The position numbers and the translations under genes were made by a program. Positions 41,919 through 51,285 of a DNA stretch of 64,000 bases are shown one piece after another; position 1 is the stretch's first letter, and every line of letters starts with the position of its first letter. Under the pieces are notes generated by a model. That model was not told the DNA's origin. It was given only the letters and a program-made list of their open reading frames with translations, and did no database searches. Source of the stretch: Paenibacillus sp. J5C2022 (GTDB taxonomy: Bacteria; Bacillota; Bacilli; Paenibacillales; Paenibacillaceae); the NCBI RefSeq assembly GCF_025567625.1, contig NZ_JAOQJC010000003.1, positions 217,186 to 281,185 of the forward strand, given 5' to 3'.

Positions 41919-42926
41919 GTGTCACGTTACCGCCTCAAGAAATATTTCATTGGATGCCTGCTGCTGGCCGTATTCGTTCTACTTGCGGCATGCGGCAACA
42001 ATGCTAACTCTACGGCTCCTGATCCGCCCCCTGCGCCTACCCATGCTGCCGATTCCGGCAAGGCATCTAACGAGCCGGCTGAAGCAACGGAAGAAGATAC
42101 AATAACCTACACAGCCGCCAACGGAGAAGTAGTCGTACCGAAAAACCCGCAACGCATCGTTGTCGACTCCAAAGTATACGTCGGCTATTTCCTGGCACTG
42201 GGTATCAAGCCAGCCGGCGTTCCCGAAGAAGCTCTGCATGTGCCTTACTTCGAAGGCCAGCTGGACGGCGTCGAGAGCATCGGCGACATGGACTCTTCGC
42301 TGGAACAAATAACAGCGCTCGATCCCGATCTCATCATTACGATTACACGCTCCAAAAACATTGAAAACTTCGAAAAAATCGCACCTACTATCGCCATAGA
42401 ATACGGTACTAAGGATTACCGCGAGCAGCTGTTGGACTTCGGTAAAATTACCGGCAAAGAAGCTGAAGCGCAAGCCTGGATCGATAGCTGGGACGCCAAA
42501 ATCGCCGAGCACAAGCCCATGATCGAGGAAGCCGTCGGAGACGGAACCGTATCGATTCTTCAGCCTCACGCAAAGGGCATCTACGCATTCGGCCACAATT
42601 ATGGCCGCGGCGGGGAAATTCTGTACGGTGAGTTCAAGCTGAAGGCTCCCGAGGTCATTCAACAGGAAGCGATCGACAGCGGAGCCGGCTATGCCAACAT
42701 CTCGCTGGAGAAGCTGCCGGAATTCGCAGGCGACATCATCTTCACAAGTCCTTGGACGGGGGATGAAGCGAATCCCGATTATGTCTATGAAAGCACGCTG
42801 TGGAAGTCGCTGCCGGCCGTAAAAAACGGCAAAGTCTATAACCTGGACTCCAAGTACTCCAATTATAGCGATCCGGTCTCTCTGGAAGCTCATCTGGACT
42901 TTATCGTCAAGAGCCTGACCCCTTGA
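41919..42926 (+). CDS. Iron-siderophore ABC transporter substrate-binding lipoprotein
   Basis: This 335-residue extracellular lipoprotein has a signal peptide with lipobox LAAC, a Pro/Ala-rich linker and a helical-backbone (cluster A-II, FecB/FhuD type) binding domain: PKNPQRIVVDSKVYVGYFLALG, LEQITALDPDLIIT and DIIFTSPWTGDEANPD. GTG 41919 is chosen because AAGGAG lies eight bases upstream. It delivers a ferric siderophore to FecCD permeases; two such genes lie at 47162-49248 on the other strand, separated by a metallophosphoesterase gene, so they may be partners. Fur boxes precede both units. Confidence 0.93.
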   Translation: MSRYRLKKYFIGCLLLAVFVLLAACGNNANSTAPDPPPAPTHAADSGKASNEPAEATEEDTITYTAANGEVVVPKNPQRIVVDSKVYVGYFLALGIKPAGVPEEALHVPYFEGQLDGVESIGDMDSSLEQITALDPDLIITITRSKNIENFEKIAPTIAIEYGTKDYREQLLDFGKITGKEAEAQAWIDSWDAKIAEHKPMIEEAVGDGTVSILQPHAKGIYAFGHNYGRGGEILYGEFKLKAPEVIQQEAIDSGAGYANISLEKLPEFAGDIIFTSPWTGDEANPDYVYESTLWKSLPAVKNGKVYNLDSKYSNYSDPVSLEAHLDFIVKSLTP

Positions 42927-42967
42927 GGTATATACAAGTCACTATATATTTAATTTATTCAACCTAA

Positions 42968-43003
42968 AAAGGCGGCGCAGGATGTTCATCCCGAGCCGCC
43001 TTT
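42968..43003 (+). terminator. Terminator of the siderophore-binding protein gene
   Basis: AAAGGCGGC pairs with GCCGCCTTT, with an inner GGATG/CATCC stem. It lies 41 bases after the stop. Confidence 0.75.
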
Positions 43004-43091
43004 CCGCTTTATTATGAGGGACGATAACCTTCCCATCCCGTCTATGCGGGTGTAGATTGATCAGCGTGCACCTTCTCCATACAATAACTGA

Positions 43092-46000
43092 TTAGCGTGC
43101 AGTTACGTTAGCGAGATCGTCTGCAATCATTTTAAGCAATACAAGCACATCCAGCGTATCGACCGTCTGGTCGCCATTGACGTCCGCGATGTCGGTCATC
43201 GACTCATCATCGGATTCTAACGCTCCGACAATCAGCTTCAGAATAAGTGAAGCGTCCATAATATCAATCCGGTTATTGCCATCCATATCCCCGATCAATC
43301 CGCTTACGATCGTTACAGTCGCATCCGCCGTCACCGCAGGCTCGTAAGTATATTCCCCAGGCGCATTCACGATGAGCACATGTACATTCTCGAAGGAAAT
43401 TGCGGCTTGCGCTCCGGAGGTCAGATCAGCTTTCGCACGGAACACTGCATTGCCGATGATCACCTCTTCATCTGTGCCCAATGCGGATTCGGACACAGCC
43501 GCGAATCCTATCCTGCCATTCACGGATGTACTTACCGCACCCGTCTCCCCGAAGCCCGCAAGCTCAAAGGATTCCAGTGTCAGAAGCTCATCATCGTACA
43601 ACATTGCGCCTTCGATACCCGCTAACTGCGAGGCACGTTCAACCTTGACCGGCAGCGTGAATATGTCGCCGCTGTGTACCGTTAAATCCTCAGCGTATAG
43701 CTGTACAGGTTCTGCCGGAGGGTTCTCGGCCGACACACCGGTAAAATCGATTTCGCTCATGCTGGTAAAAGTGCCGGTGCCGTACGTGCTGTTAATTACC
43801 AATTTCACATAACGTCCTTGAAGCTCCTTATCCAGAAGGGTGAAATCCTGATACACATTCCCTTCCGCTGTCTTGCCAAATGTGCCGCTCGCCCGATTGG
43901 CCTCATCGGCAAGGTAGTCCGGATCGCTCAAGTCAGACAGCTCGTCCGAGGCGTATAATTCGAATTCCCGAGGGAACTCCATAGCCGTCAATCTCGGTCG
44001 GCTAGTCCGCTGGATACCGCTCAGCTTGAAGGACTCCTTCATATCAATGATAATCCAATGCGGGAAGTCGGAAGCGGGCTCCTGCCAGCGGGTATGCCAC
44101 AAGGTGGAGTAATCTCCATCCAAAATGTAATGAGGCAAGTTGTCCTCATAGTCGTCATATGAGCTGTAAGAGTCAATCGTAAAGGCATCCTTCGGAATAA
44201 ACGAATACTGTATCGAATCCTGAGCTTGAAGCAACGCCCATGTCAAATCAATATAGACTTCGTCGATGCGTGCTGCTTCATCCTCTTCGGTCAATGCTTT
44301 GGCAGCTTTAACCAATTCTTGCAGCTCATCCATGTTCGGAACGGACAATCCATCTGTACCTTCGATGTACGAGACGAATTGTTCCGCTTCTACCAGCTTC
44401 TCGGATAACTGCTCATAGGTATGCGCCTCCGGATACAGATTAAGCTCCATGGAGAATTGATTTTTCTCACGATACAGTTGGTCGTTTTTAACCGAATACC
44501 AGTTCACGTCCACGTTGTTGCTGCCTTCTTTAAATGTCAGCAGCATGAGCATGCCAAGATCTCTGGGCTGCATGAACTGTCCGTCCGCCAGCAATTGATT
44601 AACGGCGCTGCCATATTTATTGCTGTCTTCCCGGAGTACGATATCCGGATATCCGATATGCCCCGACAACACCATGATGACATTGTCATGCCTGCTGATG
44701 AATTCATTGAACATATCGTCGCCGTTGTTCGCGTCGCTGATATAGGCATTGGGGTGATCAATATGATCATGGCTGATATGCTCCCCATTGTGATACATGT
44801 AGGCATGCGTCGTCATGATCACGCGTTTATCCGGATTGGCCGCCACCATTTCATTCGCCCAGTCCAATACTTCGTCATTCGGTCCGAAGCCCAGGGAGAC
44901 GACCATGTACTCCACATCGCCGATATTAAAATAATGATACGCATTCTCCATATTGCCCTCGACATATGCGCCGCCGAAGGTAGGCAATTGCGAGTATTTG
45001 CTATATGGGAAGTACTTGTTGTAATTGGTATAATCCCGTGTAAGCGTCGATTTGTTCAATATGACATCATGATTGCCCGGAGGCAGTACATAGGGGACAA
45101 CGCCATCCAGATACGAGTAGGCTTCAGACGCCACTGCCCATTCCGCCGTGCTGTTCGGCGTATCCACAATATCGCCTACGCCGATTGCAAGCTTAATGTT
45201 CATCTCGTCGGCATGATCCTTCAGCCACGTCGTATACCCTTTCAGCGCATCTGGAAACAGTCTTGCCAGATACTGCGTATCCGGAACGACCGCGATCGTA
45301 TAATCCCCTTCCGCGAAATTAGGGTCCAGCCAGTTGTACGCTTCATCATCATATATATATCCGTCATTCGAGTTCACAGAGGAATCCGGATAGAGACCGT
45401 CAACATCTGTTTCCAGCCTCCAGTTCCCAATCAGTCCCGCTTCATTGCCTTGCAGAGCAACGTTGTGATGGGATTTGATTTCTTCCTCCGTTCTGGCTGT
45501 CGACCATACGCGCACATCCGCAATCTGTCCCTTGAAATTCATCTTAGGCGTGCCGTCCGATTCATATCCGCTATAATCCGAGCCGATCTTAGGCTCGCGA
45601 GCGAGATTATCTGTCGGAATTGGTGCCGTCAATACCTCTTCATCCATCTTCTCTCCGTTAATATAAGCGGAGACCGTATTCTTCTCATCGTCCAATACCA
45701 TCGCTACATGAACCCAATCGCCGACATTTACATTTACATTCGCAATATAATTGATCTCATAGTTTTTGTGAGCTCTCCAGAACAGTCTTGGATTGCCGTT
45801 ACTTCCGATTTCGAAGCTCAAGCGTGAGACGTCGTTATAATAGAAGCTCTCATTGTTGCCGAATATGGTTCCAACCGGCAAGCCGCTTGACGTGTCGGCC
45901 GGCACATTCACCCATGCCTCTACCGTTCGAGGCGAAGCCGCCAATCGCTCCTGTACCGCTATTTCTAATTGACCGTTCGAGAAATCAGTTCCCGTCCCTT

Positions 46001-46793
46001 TGAATTGACTTTCATAAGGCATTTCAATTTCAAAAGACTTTTCGAAGCCGTAAGGTGTACCGTCGATGTTGCCCGCTTTATCATACACTGTATCCACCGT
46101 CGGTTCCTGCAGAGAACTGTCCAGTATCCAGGCGTGCATCAGTCCTTCTTCGTCACCTTGCATGTCCGCATCGACATTTGTTTTGAGCTCATCCAGCGTA
46201 CGAATGTCGCTCCACAATCGAACCTCCGCTACTTCCGCTCTCATATGCATTTGATCACGCGTGTCTTTCCCGATGCTGTGCAGGCTTTCCAGTGCAACCT
46301 GCTCGGGCAACTCCAAATTGTCGAATGTCGCGACCACGACTCCGTCTTGAATGAGCGAAACTTTCTTGTTCGCCACATCTCTTGTCACGGCCAGATGTGT
46401 CCACTCGCCCGTCGTAATTGCAAGACCGGTAGTGGATCGATCAATCAACTTGCCGTTCGACAATTCATAATATCGGAATTGATTGTCGGCCTTAATCTCG
46501 ATATTAAAGTTGGATTGCGCGCCTGAACGGTAATTGCCGAACAAGATTTGACGCTGACCCGGATTCTCTGCGAATTTCGCACGAATCTCGAAGGTGGAAG
46601 GCACATTGCTCAGCAATGACTTTAGCTCCACAGCGTTTTTCCTAGCTGGGTCAAAAAACACCCCTTCCCACTCAAGAGTCTCCGCCTCTTGTTCGGGAGC
46701 CGCATTTTCTGCTTGTACAGAAGTGATTAAAAATCCTTGCATAAATAAGATGACTGCTAAAACCATTGCCAGCGTCGTTTTTACCGTTTTCAT
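43092..46793 (-). CDS. Secreted multidomain metallophosphoesterase with LamG, discoidin, cohesin and dockerin domains
   Basis: This 1233-residue protein has a signal peptide (cleavage near VQA-EN, residue 28). Two LamG-type concanavalin-like domains follow (about 65-220 and 275-460). A calcineurin-like phosphoesterase lies at about 497-770, with metal ligands in VVPDTQYL, GVGDIVDT, GNHDV, TTHAYMYHN and LSGHIGY. A coiled region, an F5/8 type C (discoidin) domain (about 876-1013), a cohesin-like domain (about 1034-1150) and a type I dockerin (about 1164-1225) complete it. The dockerin has two calcium loops, DMDGNNRIDIMD and DVNGDQTVDTLD. AAAGGA precedes ATG 46793. It should act outside the cell on a phosphate ester, held to sugars or surfaces by its accessory domains. 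The substrate is unknown. Carrying both cohesin and dockerin would allow self-assembly. Confidence 0.9.
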   Translation of the reverse strand: MKTVKTTLAMVLAVILFMQGFLITSVQAENAAPEQEAETLEWEGVFFDPARKNAVELKSLLSNVPSTFEIRAKFAENPGQRQILFGNYRSGAQSNFNIEIKADNQFRYYELSNGKLIDRSTTGLAITTGEWTHLAVTRDVANKKVSLIQDGVVVATFDNLELPEQVALESLHSIGKDTRDQMHMRAEVAEVRLWSDIRTLDELKTNVDADMQGDEEGLMHAWILDSSLQEPTVDTVYDKAGNIDGTPYGFEKSFEIEMPYESQFKGTGTDFSNGQLEIAVQERLAASPRTVEAWVNVPADTSSGLPVGTIFGNNESFYYNDVSRLSFEIGSNGNPRLFWRAHKNYEINYIANVNVNVGDWVHVAMVLDDEKNTVSAYINGEKMDEEVLTAPIPTDNLAREPKIGSDYSGYESDGTPKMNFKGQIADVRVWSTARTEEEIKSHHNVALQGNEAGLIGNWRLETDVDGLYPDSSVNSNDGYIYDDEAYNWLDPNFAEGDYTIAVVPDTQYLARLFPDALKGYTTWLKDHADEMNIKLAIGVGDIVDTPNSTAEWAVASEAYSYLDGVVPYVLPPGNHDVILNKSTLTRDYTNYNKYFPYSKYSQLPTFGGAYVEGNMENAYHYFNIGDVEYMVVSLGFGPNDEVLDWANEMVAANPDKRVIMTTHAYMYHNGEHISHDHIDHPNAYISDANNGDDMFNEFISRHDNVIMVLSGHIGYPDIVLREDSNKYGSAVNQLLADGQFMQPRDLGMLMLLTFKEGSNNVDVNWYSVKNDQLYREKNQFSMELNLYPEAHTYEQLSEKLVEAEQFVSYIEGTDGLSVPNMDELQELVKAAKALTEEDEAARIDEVYIDLTWALLQAQDSIQYSFIPKDAFTIDSYSSYDDYEDNLPHYILDGDYSTLWHTRWQEPASDFPHWIIIDMKESFKLSGIQRTSRPRLTAMEFPREFELYASDELSDLSDPDYLADEANRASGTFGKTAEGNVYQDFTLLDKELQGRYVKLVINSTYGTGTFTSMSEIDFTGVSAENPPAEPVQLYAEDLTVHSGDIFTLPVKVERASQLAGIEGAMLYDDELLTLESFELAGFGETGAVSTSVNGRIGFAAVSESALGTDEEVIIGNAVFRAKADLTSGAQAAISFENVHVLIVNAPGEYTYEPAVTADATVTIVSGLIGDMDGNNRIDIMDASLILKLIVGALESDDESMTDIADVNGDQTVDTLDVLVLLKMIADDLANVTAR

Positions 46794-47097
46794 ATCCTTT
46801 CTCCTCTCATTAATTACGGATTTCTCTCTATCGGATTCGTCTCATCCTTATTCACTCCGTATCGCCTTATATCGCTCACCCTTTCCAATGGACAGATATG
46901 GCGGTCACCATCCGGTCTGATCAGTCACATAGCGAATATGAATGACCTCCTCAAAGTATATAGAAAAAAAGCATTTTCAGGCAATATAAATAAGCATTTT
47001 TGCATTATCTTAACAATTAAACAGCAAAAAGAATTATTTTATAGCAAAAACACGAAAACCCATAAAACTGACCGCATATATTTACAAAACAAAAAAA
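46794..47097. other. Intergenic region without gene
   Basis: This AT-rich stretch between the metallophosphoesterase start and the FecCD terminator holds no supported gene. It must contain the phosphoesterase promoter, but I could not fix a convincing -35/-10 pair. Confidence 0.6.
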
Positions 47098-47127
47098 CAT
47101 CCGCCACCAGATTTCTGGAAGCGGATG
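47098..47127 (-). terminator. Terminator of the FecCD permease operon
   Basis: CATCCGC pairs with GCGGATG, with an inner CCAG/CTGG stem, and TTTTTTT follows on the minus strand. It is 34 bases after the permease stop. Confidence 0.85.
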
Positions 47128-47161
47128 CTTGCTTGGTATTTATATTTCGAAAAATAGTGGT

Positions 47162-48196
47162 CTACGATCGCGAACGAGCCAGCAAGTACAGGAAGTACGG
47201 CGCCCCAATGACCGCAGTAACGACGCCTGTAGGTATCTCGCTCGGCTGAATGACCGATCTGCCGATTGTGTCTGCTGTCAGCACGAGCAGCGCTCCCGTC
47301 AACGCCGACGCCGGAAGCAGCAGCTGATGCTTCGGTCCGACCAAGCGCCGAGCCAGATGCGGTCCGATCAGTCCGACGAAGCCGATGCCCCCGCTAACTG
47401 CGACGCATGAAGCGGCAAGCGCAACACCTGCCCCTAGCAGCTTCACCTGTTCGTGGGATACATTGGCTCCGAGACCGGTAGCCGTACTCTCCCCGAGATT
47501 CAGCACATTCATTGTTTGCGCCTTGAGCATCACGTACGGCAGCAGCACGCATATCCAGGGCAGCAGCGAAAAGACAAACTCCCAATTCGTCCCCCAGATG
47601 CTGCCTGCCAGCCAGGTTGCCACGAACTGATACTTGTCGGGGTCAAGACGGAGCGTCATGACAATCATGGCGGCGCTAATGCCGGCCGCAACGGCGATGC
47701 CCGTCAGCAACAGACGGTTGGGCGACAACCCTTGATGACGCTTGTAGGCCAGCGCATAGATGAGCACTGCCGTAAGCCCTGCTCCTATGAACGCAAGCAC
47801 AGGCATAAGAAAGACGGGAGCAGCCGCTGTCGTCGGGTAGAAGGAGATGAACAGCATAAGCATGAGTCCCGCGCCCGCGTTAATGCCCAATATGCCGGGA
47901 TCGGCAAGCGCATTGCGGGATATGCCCTGCATAATGCAGCCGGATACAGCCAGCCCCGCACCGATCAGGACTGAGATGACGATTCGCGGCAGACGGAATT
48001 GCCATAGGATCAAGACTTGCTTATCCGTTCCGAAGCCGAACAGTGTCTTCAGCACTTCAAGAGGCGTCAGGCGAATATGTCCCGTATTCATGCTTATGAT
48101 GAATACAATGATAATGAGCGCGCTCATGATGCTCATCACCATCATGCCCCTGCGCAGTCTTCTGGCTTCCATGCTTTCAGCAGAGATGGGATGCAT
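47162..48196 (-). CDS. FecCD-type iron-siderophore ABC permease (second)
   Basis: This 344-residue inner-membrane protein has about nine or ten segments. Family marks are PRIVISVLIGAGLAVSGCIMQGISRNALADPGILGINAGA, ESTATGLGA and GPHLARRLVGPKHQLLLPASALTGALLVL. Its ATG shares a base with the stop of the preceding permease (TAATG). It probably forms a heterodimeric channel with that permease and takes ferric siderophore from the lipoprotein encoded at 41919-42926 or from another binding protein. No ATPase gene is adjacent, so a YusV/FhuC-like ATPase must be elsewhere. Confidence 0.94.
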   Translation of the reverse strand: MHPISAESMEARRLRRGMMVMSIMSALIIIVFIISMNTGHIRLTPLEVLKTLFGFGTDKQVLILWQFRLPRIVISVLIGAGLAVSGCIMQGISRNALADPGILGINAGAGLMLMLFISFYPTTAAAPVFLMPVLAFIGAGLTAVLIYALAYKRHQGLSPNRLLLTGIAVAAGISAAMIVMTLRLDPDKYQFVATWLAGSIWGTNWEFVFSLLPWICVLLPYVMLKAQTMNVLNLGESTATGLGANVSHEQVKLLGAGVALAASCVAVSGGIGFVGLIGPHLARRLVGPKHQLLLPASALTGALLVLTADTIGRSVIQPSEIPTGVVTAVIGAPYFLYLLARSRS

Positions 48197-49248
48197 TACA
48201 GCTCCCTCCTTTCTTGACGGGCAAGATAGAGGAAGAACGGCACCCCGATCAAGGCAATAACGGCGCCGATCGGCGATTCCTCCGGAGGATTAACCATTCT
48301 GGACCCCAGATCGGCGAGTACGACCAGAAGCGCGCCTATGACGGCTGAGCAAGGAATAATCCAGCGGTAATCCACCCCGACAAGCTTCCGGGTCAGATGG
48401 GGCACGATCAGCCCGACGAAGCCGACGGCACCGACGATAGAGACAGCCGAGCCCGCCAGAATCAATACGACTACGGAACACAGCAGCTTGACCAGCGCCG
48501 TGCGCTGTCCCAATCCGCGCGCCACATCATCGCCCAGACTAAGCATCGTGACCGATCGGGAAAGCGTCATCGCCAGTATAAGGGCCATTCCCACCCAAGG
48601 AGCCATCACCTTCAGCTGTCCCCAAGTCGTGCCGGCCAGTCCGCCCGCATACCAGAAGGCAATGTCCTGTCCGATACGGAAGTACAACTGCAACCCCTCG
48701 CTCAATGCGACGAGCAGTGCGCTTAACGCCGCTCCGGCAAGCACAAGCCGTACCGGCGTAAGCCCCCCTTTCGCAAGCGAGCCGATTCCGTATACAATTC
48801 CGGCAGCCGCTCCGGCTCCTATGAAGGAATACATAATGAGATGCATGAACGGCAGCCCCGGGAAGAAAGCGAAGCATATCGTCAGGGCGAAACCGGCGCC
48901 TGCATTGATGCCGAGCAACCCCGTATCAGCGAGCGGATTGCGCGTCATCCCTTGCATGATCGCTCCGGATACGGCGAATGCGGCCCCTACCATCGCGGCT
49001 CCGAGCACTCTTGGCAAGCGCAGTTCCTGTATAATTTGATGATTGGTCAGATCGGGATTGAAGCGGAAGACGGCTTCCCATACGACCGGAAAGTCGATAT
49101 TCGCAGCTCCGAAGGAGATCGCAGCAACCAATACCGCAGCAACGATTGCGAGCCCGCCGGTTAAGATGAAGGTCGCCATCCAGGGACGGCTTCTGATGGG
49201 AGCTATCTTTGACTCACCCTGTATGTCTGTAGATTGATTAGCAGTCAT
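48196..49248 (-). CDS. FecCD-type iron-siderophore ABC permease (first)
   Basis: This 350-residue permease of the BtuC/FecCD family has about ten membrane segments. Marks are LRLPRVLGAAMVGAAFAVSGAIMQGMTRNPLADTGLLGINAGA, DDVARGLGQ and VPHLTRKLVGVDYRWIIPCSAVIGALLV. ATG 49248 has AGGAGG upstream. A palindromic Fur box 20 bases before the start points to iron repression. It is the first of a two-gene operon. Confidence 0.94.
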   Translation of the reverse strand: MTANQSTDIQGESKIAPIRSRPWMATFILTGGLAIVAAVLVAAISFGAANIDFPVVWEAVFRFNPDLTNHQIIQELRLPRVLGAAMVGAAFAVSGAIMQGMTRNPLADTGLLGINAGAGFALTICFAFFPGLPFMHLIMYSFIGAGAAAGIVYGIGSLAKGGLTPVRLVLAGAALSALLVALSEGLQLYFRIGQDIAFWYAGGLAGTTWGQLKVMAPWVGMALILAMTLSRSVTMLSLGDDVARGLGQRTALVKLLCSVVVLILAGSAVSIVGAVGFVGLIVPHLTRKLVGVDYRWIIPCSAVIGALLVVLADLGSRMVNPPEESPIGAVIALIGVPFFLYLARQERREL

Positions 49249-49267
49249 AATGCCTCCTATGTATTTT

Positions 49268-49286
49268 GATAATAATTATCAATATC
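49268..49286. promoter_or_regulatory. Fur box upstream of the FecCD operon
   Basis: GATAATAATTATCAATATC matches the Fur consensus at 16 of 19 positions and contains the perfect palindrome TTGATAATAATTATCAA with its left neighbour bases. It lies 20 bases before the permease start. Confidence 0.8.
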
Positions 49287-49476
49287 ACCACTACAGAAGT
49301 ATAGTCCAAAAAAAGGATGAATTCAAGGGCTAGTTTATGACTAGATCAATAGCAATTGCGTTATGAGCGTTGTACCTGCGGCACAGCAAAGCAGCCAAAC
49401 CCGATGAGGGTTGGCCGCCGGCGGAAAACATTTCTGACGCTGCAATATTGCTGATGATATAACTCCTGTCAAATTG

Positions 49477-49572
49477 CATTGTGACTCGCTGATGCATTGT
49501 GACTTGCCGTTGCATTGTGACTTGCTGTTGCATTGTGACTCGCATTGTGACTTGCTGTTGCATTGTGACTCG
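49477..49572. repeat. 18-bp short tandem repeat
   Basis: CATTGTGACT occurs at 49477, 49495, 49513, 49531, 49543 and 49561, spaced 18 bases apart except one 12-base step. It lies in the gap 49287-49666, which otherwise holds no supported gene. Confidence 0.8.
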
Positions 49573-49666
49573 CATGCAGACATGCATAAGCCGCATATAA
49601 ACACTTCTGCCGCATAAGTGATCAATCGCAACGAACTAGCCGTCTCGCTGTCTCATTGTCTCGCTG

Positions 49667-51109
49667 CTATCGCACTTGCCGCGACGCCTCCCGTGCGTTC
49701 CGCAGCCCGCTTGCCATCCGATGCACCAGCCAGACGATACTGGCGACAATCATCATATCGAATGCAACATTGAACAGGAACAGATGCTTGCTAAGATCGG
49801 CCCGCCCGTCGCCGAGCACGGGAATCATGAAGCTGAATATGCCCGTCAAGCCCAGCAGCACCAACAGTTCAATCCGAACCCGGACGCGAGTCTCTCTGCT
49901 GCGGAGCCATTCCGTTATGGCAACCGCAAAGTACAGCCCGAAAAATACGGCAATAAACCAAAGCTGATTGGGCATATCGTATCTTTTAAATTCGCTCCAT
50001 CCGCTAAAGAAGTAAGATAGCGCTCCCGGCGGCTCTCCCTCCGATTTCAAATAGTTCCCCAGATAATACGGTCTGATGTTCATGCTGTGTTCCGCCGCGT
50101 ATTCCAGCAATCCTATTAATCGGCCCGGATTGTTCATATAGAACAGCACGACGTCGACATGGGATATTCGGTCGTAGAAGTCAGCTTTCAAAGACGGATC
50201 GTTCTGCGGAATAGCCGTGCCGCTCTGGAAATAGTTCGTGTCGGCCAGCACGGACAGATGCGACGGCAGACCAAGCTGCTCCAAATCCCCTTCCACATCC
50301 GGAGAATCGTACAAGATGCCGAAAAATATAGTCTGATACATATTGATATGCTTAAAATCTTTAGGCGCCCCCACATACATGACGACCGAAGCCAGCACCA
50401 TTGCGCCGGACAAGAACAGCGCAAGCTTGCGCCACTTTCTCTCCTCCTTCATCCATGCATAACGAAGTCCGATCAGGGCAAAGCCGATGCCAAGCGGAGC
50501 ATTTTGCGTTTTGGAACAGACGAGAAACAGCACGCAGACAAAAAATAAGACAAGAAGCTTCCTGGAAGGAGATTGCAGATGGGTCAGCATCAATCCCGTT
50601 CCGATCGTAAGCAGCAGAAATACGAACGATACCGGCTCCCCGAACAAGGAATTGAAATAAGCCAAATACCCAATGTCCGTAAACAGGAATACCATCAATG
50701 CGGCAAGCGTCACGGCTGTTATTCCGCATCGAGTCTTGTTGTATTTCATAATGATATAACCGGCTGCCAGCAGCAGAACCACATAGATGAATCCCAAAAT
50801 ACGAATGTCGAAGGCGGAGCTGTTCAGCAGTTGCCCTGCGAACCTCGCAATCGTCACCAGTAAAATTTGTGTTGAAGGATAGAATCCGCGAAAAAAATCA
50901 TCATAGGCAAACAATGCATGCGCGTAGCTAAAGAAACGGTCGCCATAGGACTCCATAGCGTCATAATAGTTCAAGCCAGCCGTTCCCATAATACGAAGAA
51001 AATCGCCGTTGTCCGCAACGCCAATGAACGGACCCAGGAACAGAAGCCATACGGCTATGCAGCCAGCTGCCACTACGTATATATTTTCTATTACAAAGTA
51101 TTTCTTCAT
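49667..51109 (-). CDS. Polytopic membrane protein, WsfD-like glycan hexose transferase candidate
   Basis: This 480-residue protein has about 11 or 12 membrane segments. The first outside loop carries VADNGDFLRIM and YPSTQILLVTIAR, and a later loop has YQTIFFGILYDSPDVEGDLEQLGLP. This GT-C-like layout, with an acidic Asp-Asn-Gly-Asp in loop 1, resembles the WsfD proteins of Geobacillus and Paenibacillus S-layer glycan clusters, which are thought to move hexoses from lipid carriers. ATG 51109 has AGGAG eight bases upstream. No other glycan genes are next to it, so the role is tentative. Confidence 0.7.
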   Translation of the reverse strand: MKKYFVIENIYVVAAGCIAVWLLFLGPFIGVADNGDFLRIMGTAGLNYYDAMESYGDRFFSYAHALFAYDDFFRGFYPSTQILLVTIARFAGQLLNSSAFDIRILGFIYVVLLLAAGYIIMKYNKTRCGITAVTLAALMVFLFTDIGYLAYFNSLFGEPVSFVFLLLTIGTGLMLTHLQSPSRKLLVLFFVCVLFLVCSKTQNAPLGIGFALIGLRYAWMKEERKWRKLALFLSGAMVLASVVMYVGAPKDFKHINMYQTIFFGILYDSPDVEGDLEQLGLPSHLSVLADTNYFQSGTAIPQNDPSLKADFYDRISHVDVVLFYMNNPGRLIGLLEYAAEHSMNIRPYYLGNYLKSEGEPPGALSYFFSGWSEFKRYDMPNQLWFIAVFFGLYFAVAITEWLRSRETRVRVRIELLVLLGLTGIFSFMIPVLGDGRADLSKHLFLFNVAFDMMIVASIVWLVHRMASGLRNAREASRQVR

Positions 51110-51285
51110 CTCCAAATCTCCTGTTCCACAATAGGCCGCTTGGAGGGCCCGTATTAGATTGGTGTATTGTGTATTGATTTGATTATTAAACTACGAATTT
51201 TCATGTATTTTAATAGTGCGTTTCTATTTTTTCATGTTATTTATGTATATTTTTTACGGCTAACTACTTCCACTTAATTCTGAAT

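Noticed and set aside
49341..49631. Short minus-strand frames over the 18-bp repeat, rich in Ser, Gln and Cys
   Set aside because: No ribosome site, no known domain, and the sequence is explained by the simple repeat.
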